Of a stretch of DNA of 64,000 nucleotides, positions 8,514-17,200 are shown piece after piece. Both the position numbers and the translations under genes were made by a program. The first letter of the stretch is position 1. Every line of letters begins with the position of its first letter. This DNA comes from Desulfolinea sp050305405 (lineage in GTDB: Bacteria > Chloroflexota > Anaerolineae > Anaerolineales > Villigracilaceae): assembly GCA_050305405.1 (NCBI GenBank), contig JBNLFG010000010.1:1-64000 (forward strand), given 5' to 3'. A model generated the notes under the pieces. The model worked only from the letters and a program-made list of their open reading frames with translations. It made no database searches and had not been told where the DNA came from.

Positions 8514-9451
8514 GCCGCGTCACGCGCCTGTTGTTCGGCTTGCTTCCGTTATGGATCGTTTTATCTGCCTGCCAACCGCTTACGCCAAATCCCACTCCGA
8601 GCGTTGTCCCCAGCCCTTCGGCCACGTTTAGCGCGACTCCCCCTCGGGCGACGCAGACCATATCCACGCCCGAGGAAGTTGAGGCCACGTCCGTACCGCC
8701 AACGGTGACTCCGCTCCCCGCAACACTCTCTCTCAATCCCGAAAACTGGATGGATTGGCCCGTAATCCCCATCGTCACTGCAGAGATGCGCACCGTCTAC
8801 GAACGTGGGCTCAGCCTTGGTAATGATCCGCGTGCCTTCTCAATTCTGGGCGATTGCCAGAGCACGCCCGAGACCTTTTTGGGCGTTTATGCGGATGCCG
8901 AAAAACGGGCCGAACTGCCTCAAGAACTGCAAGAAACTGTGCTCTATTTTGCTGAATCACTGGGGCGTCCCAGTCCAACATCGAAAAGCGGATCAACTTC
9001 GGGGGCGTTACTTTGGGCGGAGTGGCATGAGGGTGAATATGGCTGTGGCGAGGCTGAAAGCCCCATTAGCTGCGAACTGCGCCTGAACCGACCATCCTTT
9101 GCGCTGATCATGGTTGGCACGCATTGGGAGGCGCGCAACGAGCGTTATATGCGCAAGATCATCGATCAGTTACTGGAGGCTGGTGTGGTGCCTATTTTGG
9201 CGACCAAAGCCGACAACCGCGAAGGCGATCATGGCATCAATCTCGAGACGGCGGGGTTGGCTGCTGAATATGGTCTGCCGCTCTGGAATTTTTATCCTGT
9301 TACTGCCGACCTGCCGAACCGCGGGCTTTACACAAAAAAGAAAGATGCCTTTCTCGGCGACATTTACCTGACCGATGAAGCGCTTGAGCTTCATCGGTAC
9401 TCGGCGTTGCAGGCGTTGGATGCGGTTTGGCGGGCAGTGAGTGGGAAGTAA
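8510..9451 (+). CDS. Lipoprotein with SGNH/GDSL-hydrolase-like domain
   Basis: A 313-residue lipoprotein with lipobox LSAC (C21), then a Pro/Ser/Thr-rich linker (about 24-75) and a hydrolase-like domain. The block I motif of SGNH esterases appears as ILGDCQS, with cysteine where serine normally acts. The central strand ALIMVGTHWEARN fits block III, and LTDEALELHRYS near the C-terminus could hold the Asp/His pair. It is coupled by ATGA overlap to the small lipoprotein before it. A role in cell-surface carbohydrate deacylation is possible but unproven. Confidence 0.6.
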   Translation: MSRVTRLLFGLLPLWIVLSACQPLTPNPTPSVVPSPSATFSATPPRATQTISTPEEVEATSVPPTVTPLPATLSLNPENWMDWPVIPIVTAEMRTVYERGLSLGNDPRAFSILGDCQSTPETFLGVYADAEKRAELPQELQETVLYFAESLGRPSPTSKSGSTSGALLWAEWHEGEYGCGEAESPISCELRLNRPSFALIMVGTHWEARNERYMRKIIDQLLEAGVVPILATKADNREGDHGINLETAGLAAEYGLPLWNFYPVTADLPNRGLYTKKKDAFLGDIYLTDEALELHRYSALQALDAVWRAVSGK

Positions 9452-9589
9452 CAGTTCCTGAGCGGAGGGTTTTTTCGAAGAAAAAACCCGTAGTCGAAGG
9501 ACGATTCGTATAAAATCGCTCTTCGACTACGGGTTTCGATATACCCTTCACTTCGTTCAGGGTTACTCAACCCTCCGCTCAGAGACTGT
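9452..9589. repeat. Dispersed palindromic repeat, family R1, intergenic copy
   Basis: A 138-bp element with nested inverted repeats: outer arms CAGTTCCTGAGCGGAGG and CCTCCGCTCAGAGACTG, inner arms around CCCGTAGTCGAAG and CTTCGACTACGGG. Related copies occur at 23013-23129 (intergenic) and 15933-16061 (inside a gene). The right part contains TTTCGATA...TACTCA, a module shared with family R3. It fills the gap between the SGNH-like gene and mutS2. Confidence 0.85.
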
Positions 9590-9612
9590 AATTGTTGGGC
9601 AGGGGGGCAAAA

Positions 9613-12012
9613 CTACTCATTAAACTTCACAACCGTCACGCCCGCGCCGCCTTCATTTTGTTTGCCCTCTTCAAAGGACTTCACATAAGGGTTCGCGTGC
9701 AAAGCCTCGCGCACGACCTCGCGCAAACGCCCGGTGCCCTTGCCGTGGATCACGCGCACAAAAGGCATCCCGCTGAGATAAGCTTGGTCAATATAACGCT
9801 CCAAAATATCGAGCGCATCTTCAGCGCGTTCGCCGCGCATGTCGAGTTCCATTTTGGGCAGTGCCGCAATAGGCTGGCGCACAGCCGTGCTCTCAACCTT
9901 TTTCTCTTCGCGTACAGCACGCTTCTTCAGACGTACGTCTTTTAGCTTTGCCCACATCCGCAGCGCACCAACCTGCACTTCCACTTCTCCCTTGCCGAGT
10001 GCCGTCACAACGCCGTCCGCGCCTAAAGTCTCCACCAGCACAGTATCGCCAAGATCAGGGTCTCCACTGATTACAGATTCCTGTTTGCTGATTACGGGTT
10101 TCACCTTCTTCTTGCGGATGGGCTGCGGGACTTTCTGTTCAACGACTTTGATCTCTTCTTCGACAGCTTCGACCTCTTCGAGCGGTTTCTCTGCCTCGCG
10201 CAGCCTGCGGCGCATTTCCTGGATTTCGGCTTGCATCGCTTCGAGTTGGCTTTTTGCCTCGTTCCGAGCTTGGTCGAGAATCTTGATGCGCTCTTCTTCG
10301 ATATTTTCCAATTGTTGATTTAATTCGCGTTTGAGGCGGTGTACCTCGACGCGTGCATCTTGCGCCTTACGCCGATCTTTGCGCGCTTCCTTGCGTTGAC
10401 GGTGGATGTCGTCGAGCAGGTCGTCGGCGCGAATATCGTTTGGGTCGATATCGCTTTTCGCTGCAACGAGCACGCTTTGGGGGAGTCCGAGCCGCTGCGC
10501 GATGGCGAGCGCATTCGAGCGCCCTGGCAATCCGATGGTCAACTTGTAGGTCGGGCGCAGAGTGTGGAGATTAAATTCCAAAGAGGCATTGACCACCTTT
10601 TCGGTGGTATGCGCGAAGGTTTTCAGTTCCGGGTAATGTGTGGCGACGAATGCCAGCGCGCCCTGATCGAGCAGCGCCGAAAGGATCGCGCGCGCCAACG
10701 CCGCGCCCTCTTGCGGATCGGTGCCTGCACCAAGCTCGTCGAAGATGACGAGCGAATTCTCATCCGCTTTCTTGAGAATCTCGCTGATGTTTTTGATATG
10801 CCCTGAGAAGGTCGAAAGCGACTGCTCGATGGACTGCTCGTCGCCAATATCGGCGTGGACGGAGCCAAAGCAGGGCAGCTCCGAACTGGACTCAGCAGGG
10901 ATGTGCAGCCCCGATTGCGCCATCAGCGCCAGCAAGCCCGCCGTTTTGAGTGTGACGGTCTTGCCACCTGTATTTGGTCCCGTGATGACAAGGGCGCGCG
11001 TTTCGGGTTCGAGCGTAATGTCGAGCGGGACAACGGTAGCGGGGTCAAGCAGCGGGTGGCGGGCTTGAATGAGTTTAAAAGTTGGCAGATTGGCAGGTTT
11101 CGACGTTTTAGCGTTCGAACGTTTAGACGTTAAAAGGGGTTCGGTAGCGTCGATCGCATCCGCATATTTTGCTTTTGCAAAGGCTAAATCGAGTTCGGCG
11201 AGGGCTTCAACGCCTGAGTTAATCACGTCGACGTGTTCACCAATTTGAGCACAGAGCTCGGCGAGCACGCGCCGTTCTTCATCGCGTTCGGCAAGTTGAA
11301 GTTCGCGGGCTTGGTTGTTCAGGTCAACGGTGCTGAGCGGCTCGACGAAGAGCGTCGCTCCCGACGAGGATTGATCGTGGATGATGCCTTTGAGTTTTCC
11401 CTTGAACTGCGCCTGCAAAGGCACAACATGACGACCGTCGCGTTGGGTGATGAGCGCTTCCTGCAAGATGCTGGCATTATTGCTAACGATCTTCTGGAGC
11501 TTGGTCATTAACCTGGAGTGAGTCACGCGCCGCTCGGAGCGGATCGAGGCTAGTTTCGATGAGGCGGAATCGAGCACATCGCCTTTCTCCGAGATGGTGC
11601 TTGAGATCGCATCCACAAGCCCAAGGGGGGGCGGGAGCGTTTCGGCGATCTCTCTCAAACGGGGATAGGCTTCGGGGTCAAGATCGCCTTTCTCGAAGAG
11701 ATTCTTCAGTCGCCGCGCAGAGACGAGTGTCCCCTTGATGTCGAGTAGATCGGTGGTTTCGAGCACACCGCCGCGCGCGGCCAAGGTGATCTTATCGCGT
11801 ATATCGCGCGCACCGCCGACGCTGGCGCTATCGTTGAGTGAAAGCAGGTGGCGCGCTTCGCTGGTCTCTTCGATGCGTGCTTTGGCTTTCTCGAAGGAAG
11901 CGGTCGGCTTTAGGTTGCGTGCCAAGTTCATCGAGGCACTGAAGGCACAGTGACCGACAAGGCGCTCGGTGATCTTGGCGTATTCAAGGACGGAGAGAGT
12001 TTTTTCATTCAT
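9613..12012 (-). CDS. mutS2: MutS2 family ATPase/endonuclease (ribosome-collision or recombination factor)
   Basis: A 799-residue MutS2: N-terminal core and clamp (about 1-330), ATPase with Walker A GPNTGGKT (K351) and Walker B region IFDELGAGTDPQEGA, a long coiled coil (about 500-620), KOW-like linker (about 650-690) and C-terminal Smr nuclease domain (about 718-799: LDMRGERAEDAL, then HGKGTGRLREVV). MutS2 splits collided ribosomes or suppresses recombination in other bacteria. Two segments look foreign: residues about 292-314 just before the conserved ARHPLL, and about 640-649 in the linker. Both coincide with repeat-like DNA and keep the frame. The catalytic motifs are intact. Confidence 0.95.
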   Translation of the reverse strand: MNEKTLSVLEYAKITERLVGHCAFSASMNLARNLKPTASFEKAKARIEETSEARHLLSLNDSASVGGARDIRDKITLAARGGVLETTDLLDIKGTLVSARRLKNLFEKGDLDPEAYPRLREIAETLPPPLGLVDAISSTISEKGDVLDSASSKLASIRSERRVTHSRLMTKLQKIVSNNASILQEALITQRDGRHVVPLQAQFKGKLKGIIHDQSSSGATLFVEPLSTVDLNNQARELQLAERDEERRVLAELCAQIGEHVDVINSGVEALAELDLAFAKAKYADAIDATEPLLTSKRSNAKTSKPANLPTFKLIQARHPLLDPATVVPLDITLEPETRALVITGPNTGGKTVTLKTAGLLALMAQSGLHIPAESSSELPCFGSVHADIGDEQSIEQSLSTFSGHIKNISEILKKADENSLVIFDELGAGTDPQEGAALARAILSALLDQGALAFVATHYPELKTFAHTTEKVVNASLEFNLHTLRPTYKLTIGLPGRSNALAIAQRLGLPQSVLVAAKSDIDPNDIRADDLLDDIHRQRKEARKDRRKAQDARVEVHRLKRELNQQLENIEEERIKILDQARNEAKSQLEAMQAEIQEMRRRLREAEKPLEEVEAVEEEIKVVEQKVPQPIRKKKVKPVISKQESVISGDPDLGDTVLVETLGADGVVTALGKGEVEVQVGALRMWAKLKDVRLKKRAVREEKKVESTAVRQPIAALPKMELDMRGERAEDALDILERYIDQAYLSGMPFVRVIHGKGTGRLREVVREALHANPYVKSFEEGKQNEGGAGVTVVKFNE
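10066..10094. repeat. Short repeat inside mutS2 (CTGATTAC type)
   Basis: CTGATTAC occurs twice with ATTCCTG between. Related CTGATTCCTAATCCCTGATTAC-like DNA is seen between genes near 23988. It encodes about residues 640-649 of MutS2, in the variable linker before the KOW-like part. Confidence 0.5.
11072..11137. repeat. Repeat-derived insertion inside mutS2 before the ARHPLL motif
   Basis: Contains the near-duplicate TTGGCAG-ATTGGCAG and the palindrome-rich CGTTCGAACGTTTAGACGTT. It encodes about 22 residues (292-314) between the conserved core (ATEP) and ARHPLL, where MutS2 proteins normally have only a few residues. Confidence 0.55.
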
Positions 12013-12080
12013 TGCGAAGGTATTTAACCATAAAAAGCAAAGAACTGCCGGATGAATTTCTCGCAGGAATTTATCGATAT

Positions 12081-12117
12081 AAAAAGCAGAACCGTTGAAA
12101 TAGTTTTCAACGGTTCT
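12081..12117 (-). terminator. Terminator of the HExxH protein gene
   Basis: An inverted repeat (arms 12088-12100 and 12105-12117, AGAACCGTTGAAA-type) followed on the minus strand by GCTTTTTAT. It lies 30 bp after the stop of the secreted protein and before mutS2. Confidence 0.8.
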
Positions 12118-12146
12118 TGAAATGCTAAAAGTAAAAATTTGGGGAT

Positions 12147-13535
12147 TTAGGGCTTCCCGACTTCGATGTAGTAAACGTCCCCGCCAGTTGCTTGAAAGCC
12201 TGCTGTTGCTTCTCCGCCTTTATCACAAGTAACAAAGGTGAGTGTGTTAACAGTTGTCCCTTTCCAGATAACGATAAAGGTGTCGAAATCAGAGCCTACT
12301 GTATTAAAAGCCACTGTTTCGTTCGTCCCAGGCGTGTATTTGTACCAAACAGAGCCATTCCCTTTGCCCGTTATTCCACATTGGTTGATCTCGGGGTCTG
12401 ACAGATCAGTTGTTGCTCCACCTGTATATCTGGCATCTTTTTGCCCCGCAGGCAATGAAACAAGTATCGGTGCAGTAAATTTATCATTTGCTGGTGGGTA
12501 TACTACATCCCAGCCAAGGTCGTCGAATAAACCCAATGTTACAGTTCCTGGGTTATGGTTTGCAGAACCAGAGCCAATGGCATAGACCATCATATTATTT
12601 TCTGTTTCTGAAAATGTGCTGTCATCCAAATGAGAATAACTGGAACCGTCGCTCCAGGTTGGTGGTGCATATATTTTCACTCTTGCATTTCCATTTGCAG
12701 CATTCGCATTGGGGCCATCGAACCAAAGATTATTGGACTGTAAAGCTGTCCCCAGGGCAAGAGAGCCATCTGTATAAGAAGTCAGCTTGGTACCCACTCC
12801 GTCCTCAATAAAAGTGTCGTAGATCGAAGGGTAGTATGGAGGAGTATCGCCATATCCGAGGTATCCATAGCTACCAATTACAAAGGCAGAACCACCAAAT
12901 TCTAACCCATGAGCGATTTCATGGGCCGCAACTGTAACCAGATCAAATTGTCCCGCTGGCGGGTTCGCATCTGTGCCATAGTACCAAGTGAAGTTTGTGT
13001 TGTAGGTAATCTGCATATCATAAGCTGATGTATCTATATCGTAACCTACGAGTGAATTTGCCAAGGCCCCACCATACACAAAACCATTTGAAAGAAGGTG
13101 AAGCGGTCCCCCTCCTGAATAGCCTAAGGTACTTGGATCTCCCAAATTTGCCCAGCAAGCTCTTATCGTAATGGGCACTGTTGAAGTAATCTTATTTGCC
13201 CAAATATCTGCCGCTGCAGCAAATGCAGTTTTTGCATTGTCAGGAAAAGTTAGGCAGGTGTTTCCTTTTAGGTCTGTGCCGCCATTTGAGACATAATCAA
13301 TGATAAATGTCGCACTGGCTGCTCCCAAGTCATTCGACTGTACGGCAGTTGGAATTTTTATGTTCTTCAAATTGGGGTCGTTTACAAGAATAACAGGAGA
13401 GCTAAAACCGATCGTAGAGATGCTTTCTCCCGATAGGTCATCCTCGCCCTGTGCATATGCCCATTTCGCGCTGAAGCCTATAACGACAAAAAAAAGAACA
13501 ATGAAAGTGAACCGCTTCATAATCTTTATGTTCAT
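12147..13535 (-). CDS. Secreted HExxH metalloprotease-like protein with partial PPC-type C-terminal domain
   Basis: A 462-residue exported protein. A Sec signal peptide (MKRFTFIVLFFVVIGFSAKWAYA, cleaved before QGED) begins at residue 6. The zinc motif HEIAHGLEF lies about 220 residues in, preceded by QFDLVTVAA as in metzincin-like peptidases; a third zinc ligand is not obvious. From about residue 350 a beta-rich domain (SVWYKYTPGTNETVAFNT, DFDTFIVIW) resembles bacterial pre-peptidase C-terminal domains, but it stops abruptly at YYIEVGKP, before the last strand usual in that fold. The DNA is more AT-rich than its surroundings. AGGAG lies 8 nt before the start. Confidence 0.7.
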   Translation of the reverse strand: MNIKIMKRFTFIVLFFVVIGFSAKWAYAQGEDDLSGESISTIGFSSPVILVNDPNLKNIKIPTAVQSNDLGAASATFIIDYVSNGGTDLKGNTCLTFPDNAKTAFAAAADIWANKITSTVPITIRACWANLGDPSTLGYSGGGPLHLLSNGFVYGGALANSLVGYDIDTSAYDMQITYNTNFTWYYGTDANPPAGQFDLVTVAAHEIAHGLEFGGSAFVIGSYGYLGYGDTPPYYPSIYDTFIEDGVGTKLTSYTDGSLALGTALQSNNLWFDGPNANAANGNARVKIYAPPTWSDGSSYSHLDDSTFSETENNMMVYAIGSGSANHNPGTVTLGLFDDLGWDVVYPPANDKFTAPILVSLPAGQKDARYTGGATTDLSDPEINQCGITGKGNGSVWYKYTPGTNETVAFNTVGSDFDTFIVIWKGTTVNTLTFVTCDKGGEATAGFQATGGDVYYIEVGKP

Positions 13536-13793
13536 GGAAATACTCCTGATAAATATTTTCTGTTTTTATTCTTATATTATTGCTGTTTGGGAAAGCTTTT
13601 TTTGATGCACTATCGGCAACATTACCTACCCTAAGCCGAGTAAATTGTAACATTTTTCGTTCATTCTTGCCTGACAATTTTGAAAGTTTCAGAATTTGAT
13701 TTGTTGCGAATTGAAGCCGCCTACTCAGAAAATGGGCATATACGAAATTCCCGTCAAAATATATTTCGTTTCCCCCATAGTTTTTCCTTGTGT
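13536..13793. other. AT-rich intergenic region without a recognised gene
   Basis: 258 bp between two minus-strand genes. It should hold the promoter of the HExxH protein. No RNA gene or repeat was recognised. Confidence 0.4.
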
Positions 13794-14213
13794 TTATTGC
13801 GATGAAAGCGCCTTCAGTACAGTCATGAAAAGAAGATAAAAAAGAGTGATCACGATCAAGGTGCCTAAAGCGATCAAAGCTCCTTTCCACCAAGTCATAT
13901 AGATCACATCCTGCCCTGCGGTGTTTTCTTCGATCTCATCTTTCATATCATGATAGAGCCAATATGCTAGAAAAATATTCGCTATGCCGACCAGGCTTGT
14001 TAGTACGCTGTCTTGAAAGGATAATCGAAAGAAAGCAAACGCGAAAACATATAAAACCCCATTCAAAACATACTTTTTCTTGTTGGGCATATCCCCCATG
14101 CGCTGTGCATTGATCGTGGACAGCAAAGCGCCGCCCGGAAAGCCCAGAAAGAAGGCTGTGACTCCAATCGTTTCAGGTGACCAGAGTTTTATTTTTGTGG
14201 GTTCGTTTTCCAT
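13794..14213 (-). CDS. Small membrane protein of unknown function
   Basis: A 139-residue protein with about three hydrophobic segments (17-38, 48-88 as a hairpin, 110-134). The first contains FFLGFPGGALLSTINAQRMG, a pattern seen in small predicted membrane proteins of Chloroflexi and Firmicutes. It ends just before an AT-rich gap and starts 7 bp after the large glycosyltransferase gene, so it is probably the last gene of that operon. No catalytic motif is visible. Confidence 0.6.
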   Translation of the reverse strand: MENEPTKIKLWSPETIGVTAFFLGFPGGALLSTINAQRMGDMPNKKKYVLNGVLYVFAFAFFRLSFQDSVLTSLVGIANIFLAYWLYHDMKDEIEENTAGQDVIYMTWWKGALIALGTLIVITLFYLLFMTVLKALSSQ

Positions 14214-14220
14214 CTTTTCC

Positions 14221-17200
14221 CTATCTCACCGCATAAATAACCGTCTCTCCCTCACGGAAGACTTCATCCCAGAGAACGCCATCTTGTTGCTCGAACTTCT
14301 CTAGCCCGGGGCCAGGATAATAGTTCTTTTCCAGTTGTCCTACGACGATATAGCGGGCATCGTATTTTTGCAGGAAAAGTTGCGCTTCGTGCAAATCGCT
14401 GGTTTGGTAGAAGGCGTTGACTTCCGCTACACGGTCGGTGACCTGTGTTGACATCAGAGCACGTTGTTGACGTTGATGCCAGTTCCAACCGACAACGCCG
14501 GGTAGGCCGGTATAGATCGTATAGCGGCTACCCCAGCGATATTCGGGTGTGTTCGTTTCGACGATGACCGGCGAGCCGATGATATTCTCACGCATCCACT
14601 GGATGCCTGCGTAATCCTGGCTTAATGCCATATTGCCCTGATCATAATAGGAAGCGCTACGCATGTATGCCATGCCATCCAAGCCCATCGGGGTGGCGAC
14701 GGAAACACGATCACGCATTTTGTCGATGGTGGCGGTGACGGTAAAGAGCATTGCGCCGAGCAGGAGCATCCCTGCCACAACCTGCCAAAAAATGCGCCAG
14801 TTTTGTGTCCATTTTTTCATTTCGGGCAATAACCACAGCAGGGCTGCGCCAGCGCTCATGGCGAAGAAGGTCCACGCTTGTAGGTAGAGCTTAAAGACAG
14901 TGTTCATGCGTCCGATGTCGCCAGCGAGCACGATCACTTCGACGACGGTCGTCAGGAGCAACCCCGTCCCGACAAGGAATAGAACGAGACGTTTCCCCTC
15001 GTCGAGTTCCTCGCGCAAGATCAGCAACCCAGCCCAAAGGGCGAGCGGTATCGAAATCCATCCAACGCGTACTTCGAGATACGCCAATCCAATCAACAAT
15101 CCGAGCAGCAACACGATAATCCCCTGCATCAACCCGCGCCATTTTGCGAGTGCCGAGTAGGGCGTGCGCGCCATCCACGCGTGCGTCTCCGACCACATCC
15201 ACGAAACGATCACAAAGAGCATCGACCCCCACTGCGCAAAATATGATCCCAGCGGCGTGTGCGTGCCTTTCCACGGGTTGATTTTTCCGTACGCCTGCCC
15301 AAAGTTGGCGATGAAGGGCTGGTAAAAAAGGTTGGCGAGAATGAAGAAGAGCGCCACGCCAGCCAAGGCGTAGAAGGATGAACGTTTCAAGTTTATGGAT
15401 GAAAAACGGAAGAGGGCATAGGCGATGACGATGGATAGCAGCGGCAGGTAAGCGTAGAGGTCCCAGGTATTCGTAGGGCGCATCGCCCCGACGACGAGGC
15501 TGGCTACCGTTATCTCGACTCCGATTTGGGTGAGCGAGTTTTTCCCGTTTAAGCGTGCCCCCAAAAAGGATACCGCCCAAGCAATTGCCAGCAATGCTAA
15601 GGGCAGGACGATCATGTGGGCGTGCAAGTCGCTGTAAAGGAAGGTGAAAAGTGGAAATTCAGTGATCGGCTCGACATCGCCCGGCGCAGGGATCACGCGG
15701 CTGGGGAACCAGTACCAATCTCCGCGCCCGAGCGGCAATAATGCGCCTTCGGTGATGGTTTTCCATAGTCCCTGCATAGCGAAGGAGAAATGCTTGAAGA
15801 TGCCGATGTCGGCAGTATGCGCTGTCGGGTCGGCAATGCGCTGTAAACCTTGGTAAATCGTGCGGATGGTGCCAAGATTGCCGAGCAGGAGCATGAAGGC
15901 GGAGGCGGCAATCCCTGCGAGGAAGTTGCTACCAGTCTCTGAGCGGAGGCTGAACGAATGTGAAGCCGTAGTCGAAGAGCGGTTTTTTGCGGCATCCGCT
16001 TCGTCCTTCGTCTCCCGCTTCGATACGCCCTTCGGGCTACTCAGCGTCCGCTCAGGAACTGCGCTCGTTTCTTCTTTCTTCTTTCCTCCCAAAAGATTCC
16101 AACCTATTGAAAACGCCCCAATTCCTACCAGTGCAAAGAGCGTCGGCAGGAGGTAGTTGTAGGCAATCGTGGGAGTAAGACCAAGCAACTTGATCGGCGT
16201 GCCGACCAGCACAAAGCCAAAGTAGTAATAATTCAGATAGCCGCCAGCAAACCAGGGGTCATAAGGCGGGAAGGATGTGCTGCGCAAAACGGCTTGTAAA
16301 TAGGACAAGTCCATCGGGCGCTCGCCGCCTTTGGACGGGTGCCAAAGATCGGGGTTGGCAACACGAATGATTAGATCGATCAGGAAGAAGGCCAGGAAGA
16401 GACCTTCGATCATCAGGTAGTAGCGGCGATTGGAATTCCACTCTTTTCTTAGATATTGCATGAATCCGCGAGGAGGGTGCTCTTTCGACGACGCGGTCTC
16501 ATCTTCAACAGGGAGATTGCTTCGTTGCAAAAGCGTGCTCCTCGCAAATTCCTTGTAAAAGAGGAAGGAGCCAACAAGCACAATCCCTGCAAAAACAAGT
16601 CCAATTGTCAAACGAGAATACGCCACGCCGACCGAGCCGAGCAGCCACGAGAAATACGCCAGCAACAGCAGCCCAAAAATCCGCGCGAGGGGATAACCTT
16701 TATCGGCTAATCCGGGGAAAACTCTCCGCACGATGGGATAGGTGAAGACACCCAGAATGAAGACAAAGACATACCAGACGAGCATCCCAATGACGGGCAC
16801 TTTGTTGACCAGTCGATTGGGATTAAAAAGCTCTGTCCATGTGCCGCCAGCACGCTGTTCTTCCCAAACATCGGCGGGGAGCAGCAGGTCTTTGGCTTCG
16901 TAGTCGGCGGCTTCTTTGGGCGTCAGATGGACGACGTTGCTCAAATCGACTGCGCCGAGGATGGCTGCGACTTCAGCGTGGTTGTAATCATTTCTCTTTT
17001 TGAAGACAAAAACTTTGGGGTGATCATAAAAGGTGAAGGCTTCTTCGGCGGCTTGATCGTTGATCGAGATGCCAAATATGGTCGGATAGGACTTAAAAAC
17101 ACCGACCAGGTCATAGCCGAGATTGCCCTCGATACCGACTTCGGCATTTCGATAGCAGGCAATAATGTCTTCCCCTTCACAGGCGATCAACTGACGGTAG

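Noticed and set aside
9839..10318. 159-residue Ser-rich frame opposite mutS2
   Set aside because: Low-complexity antisense of the coiled-coil region.
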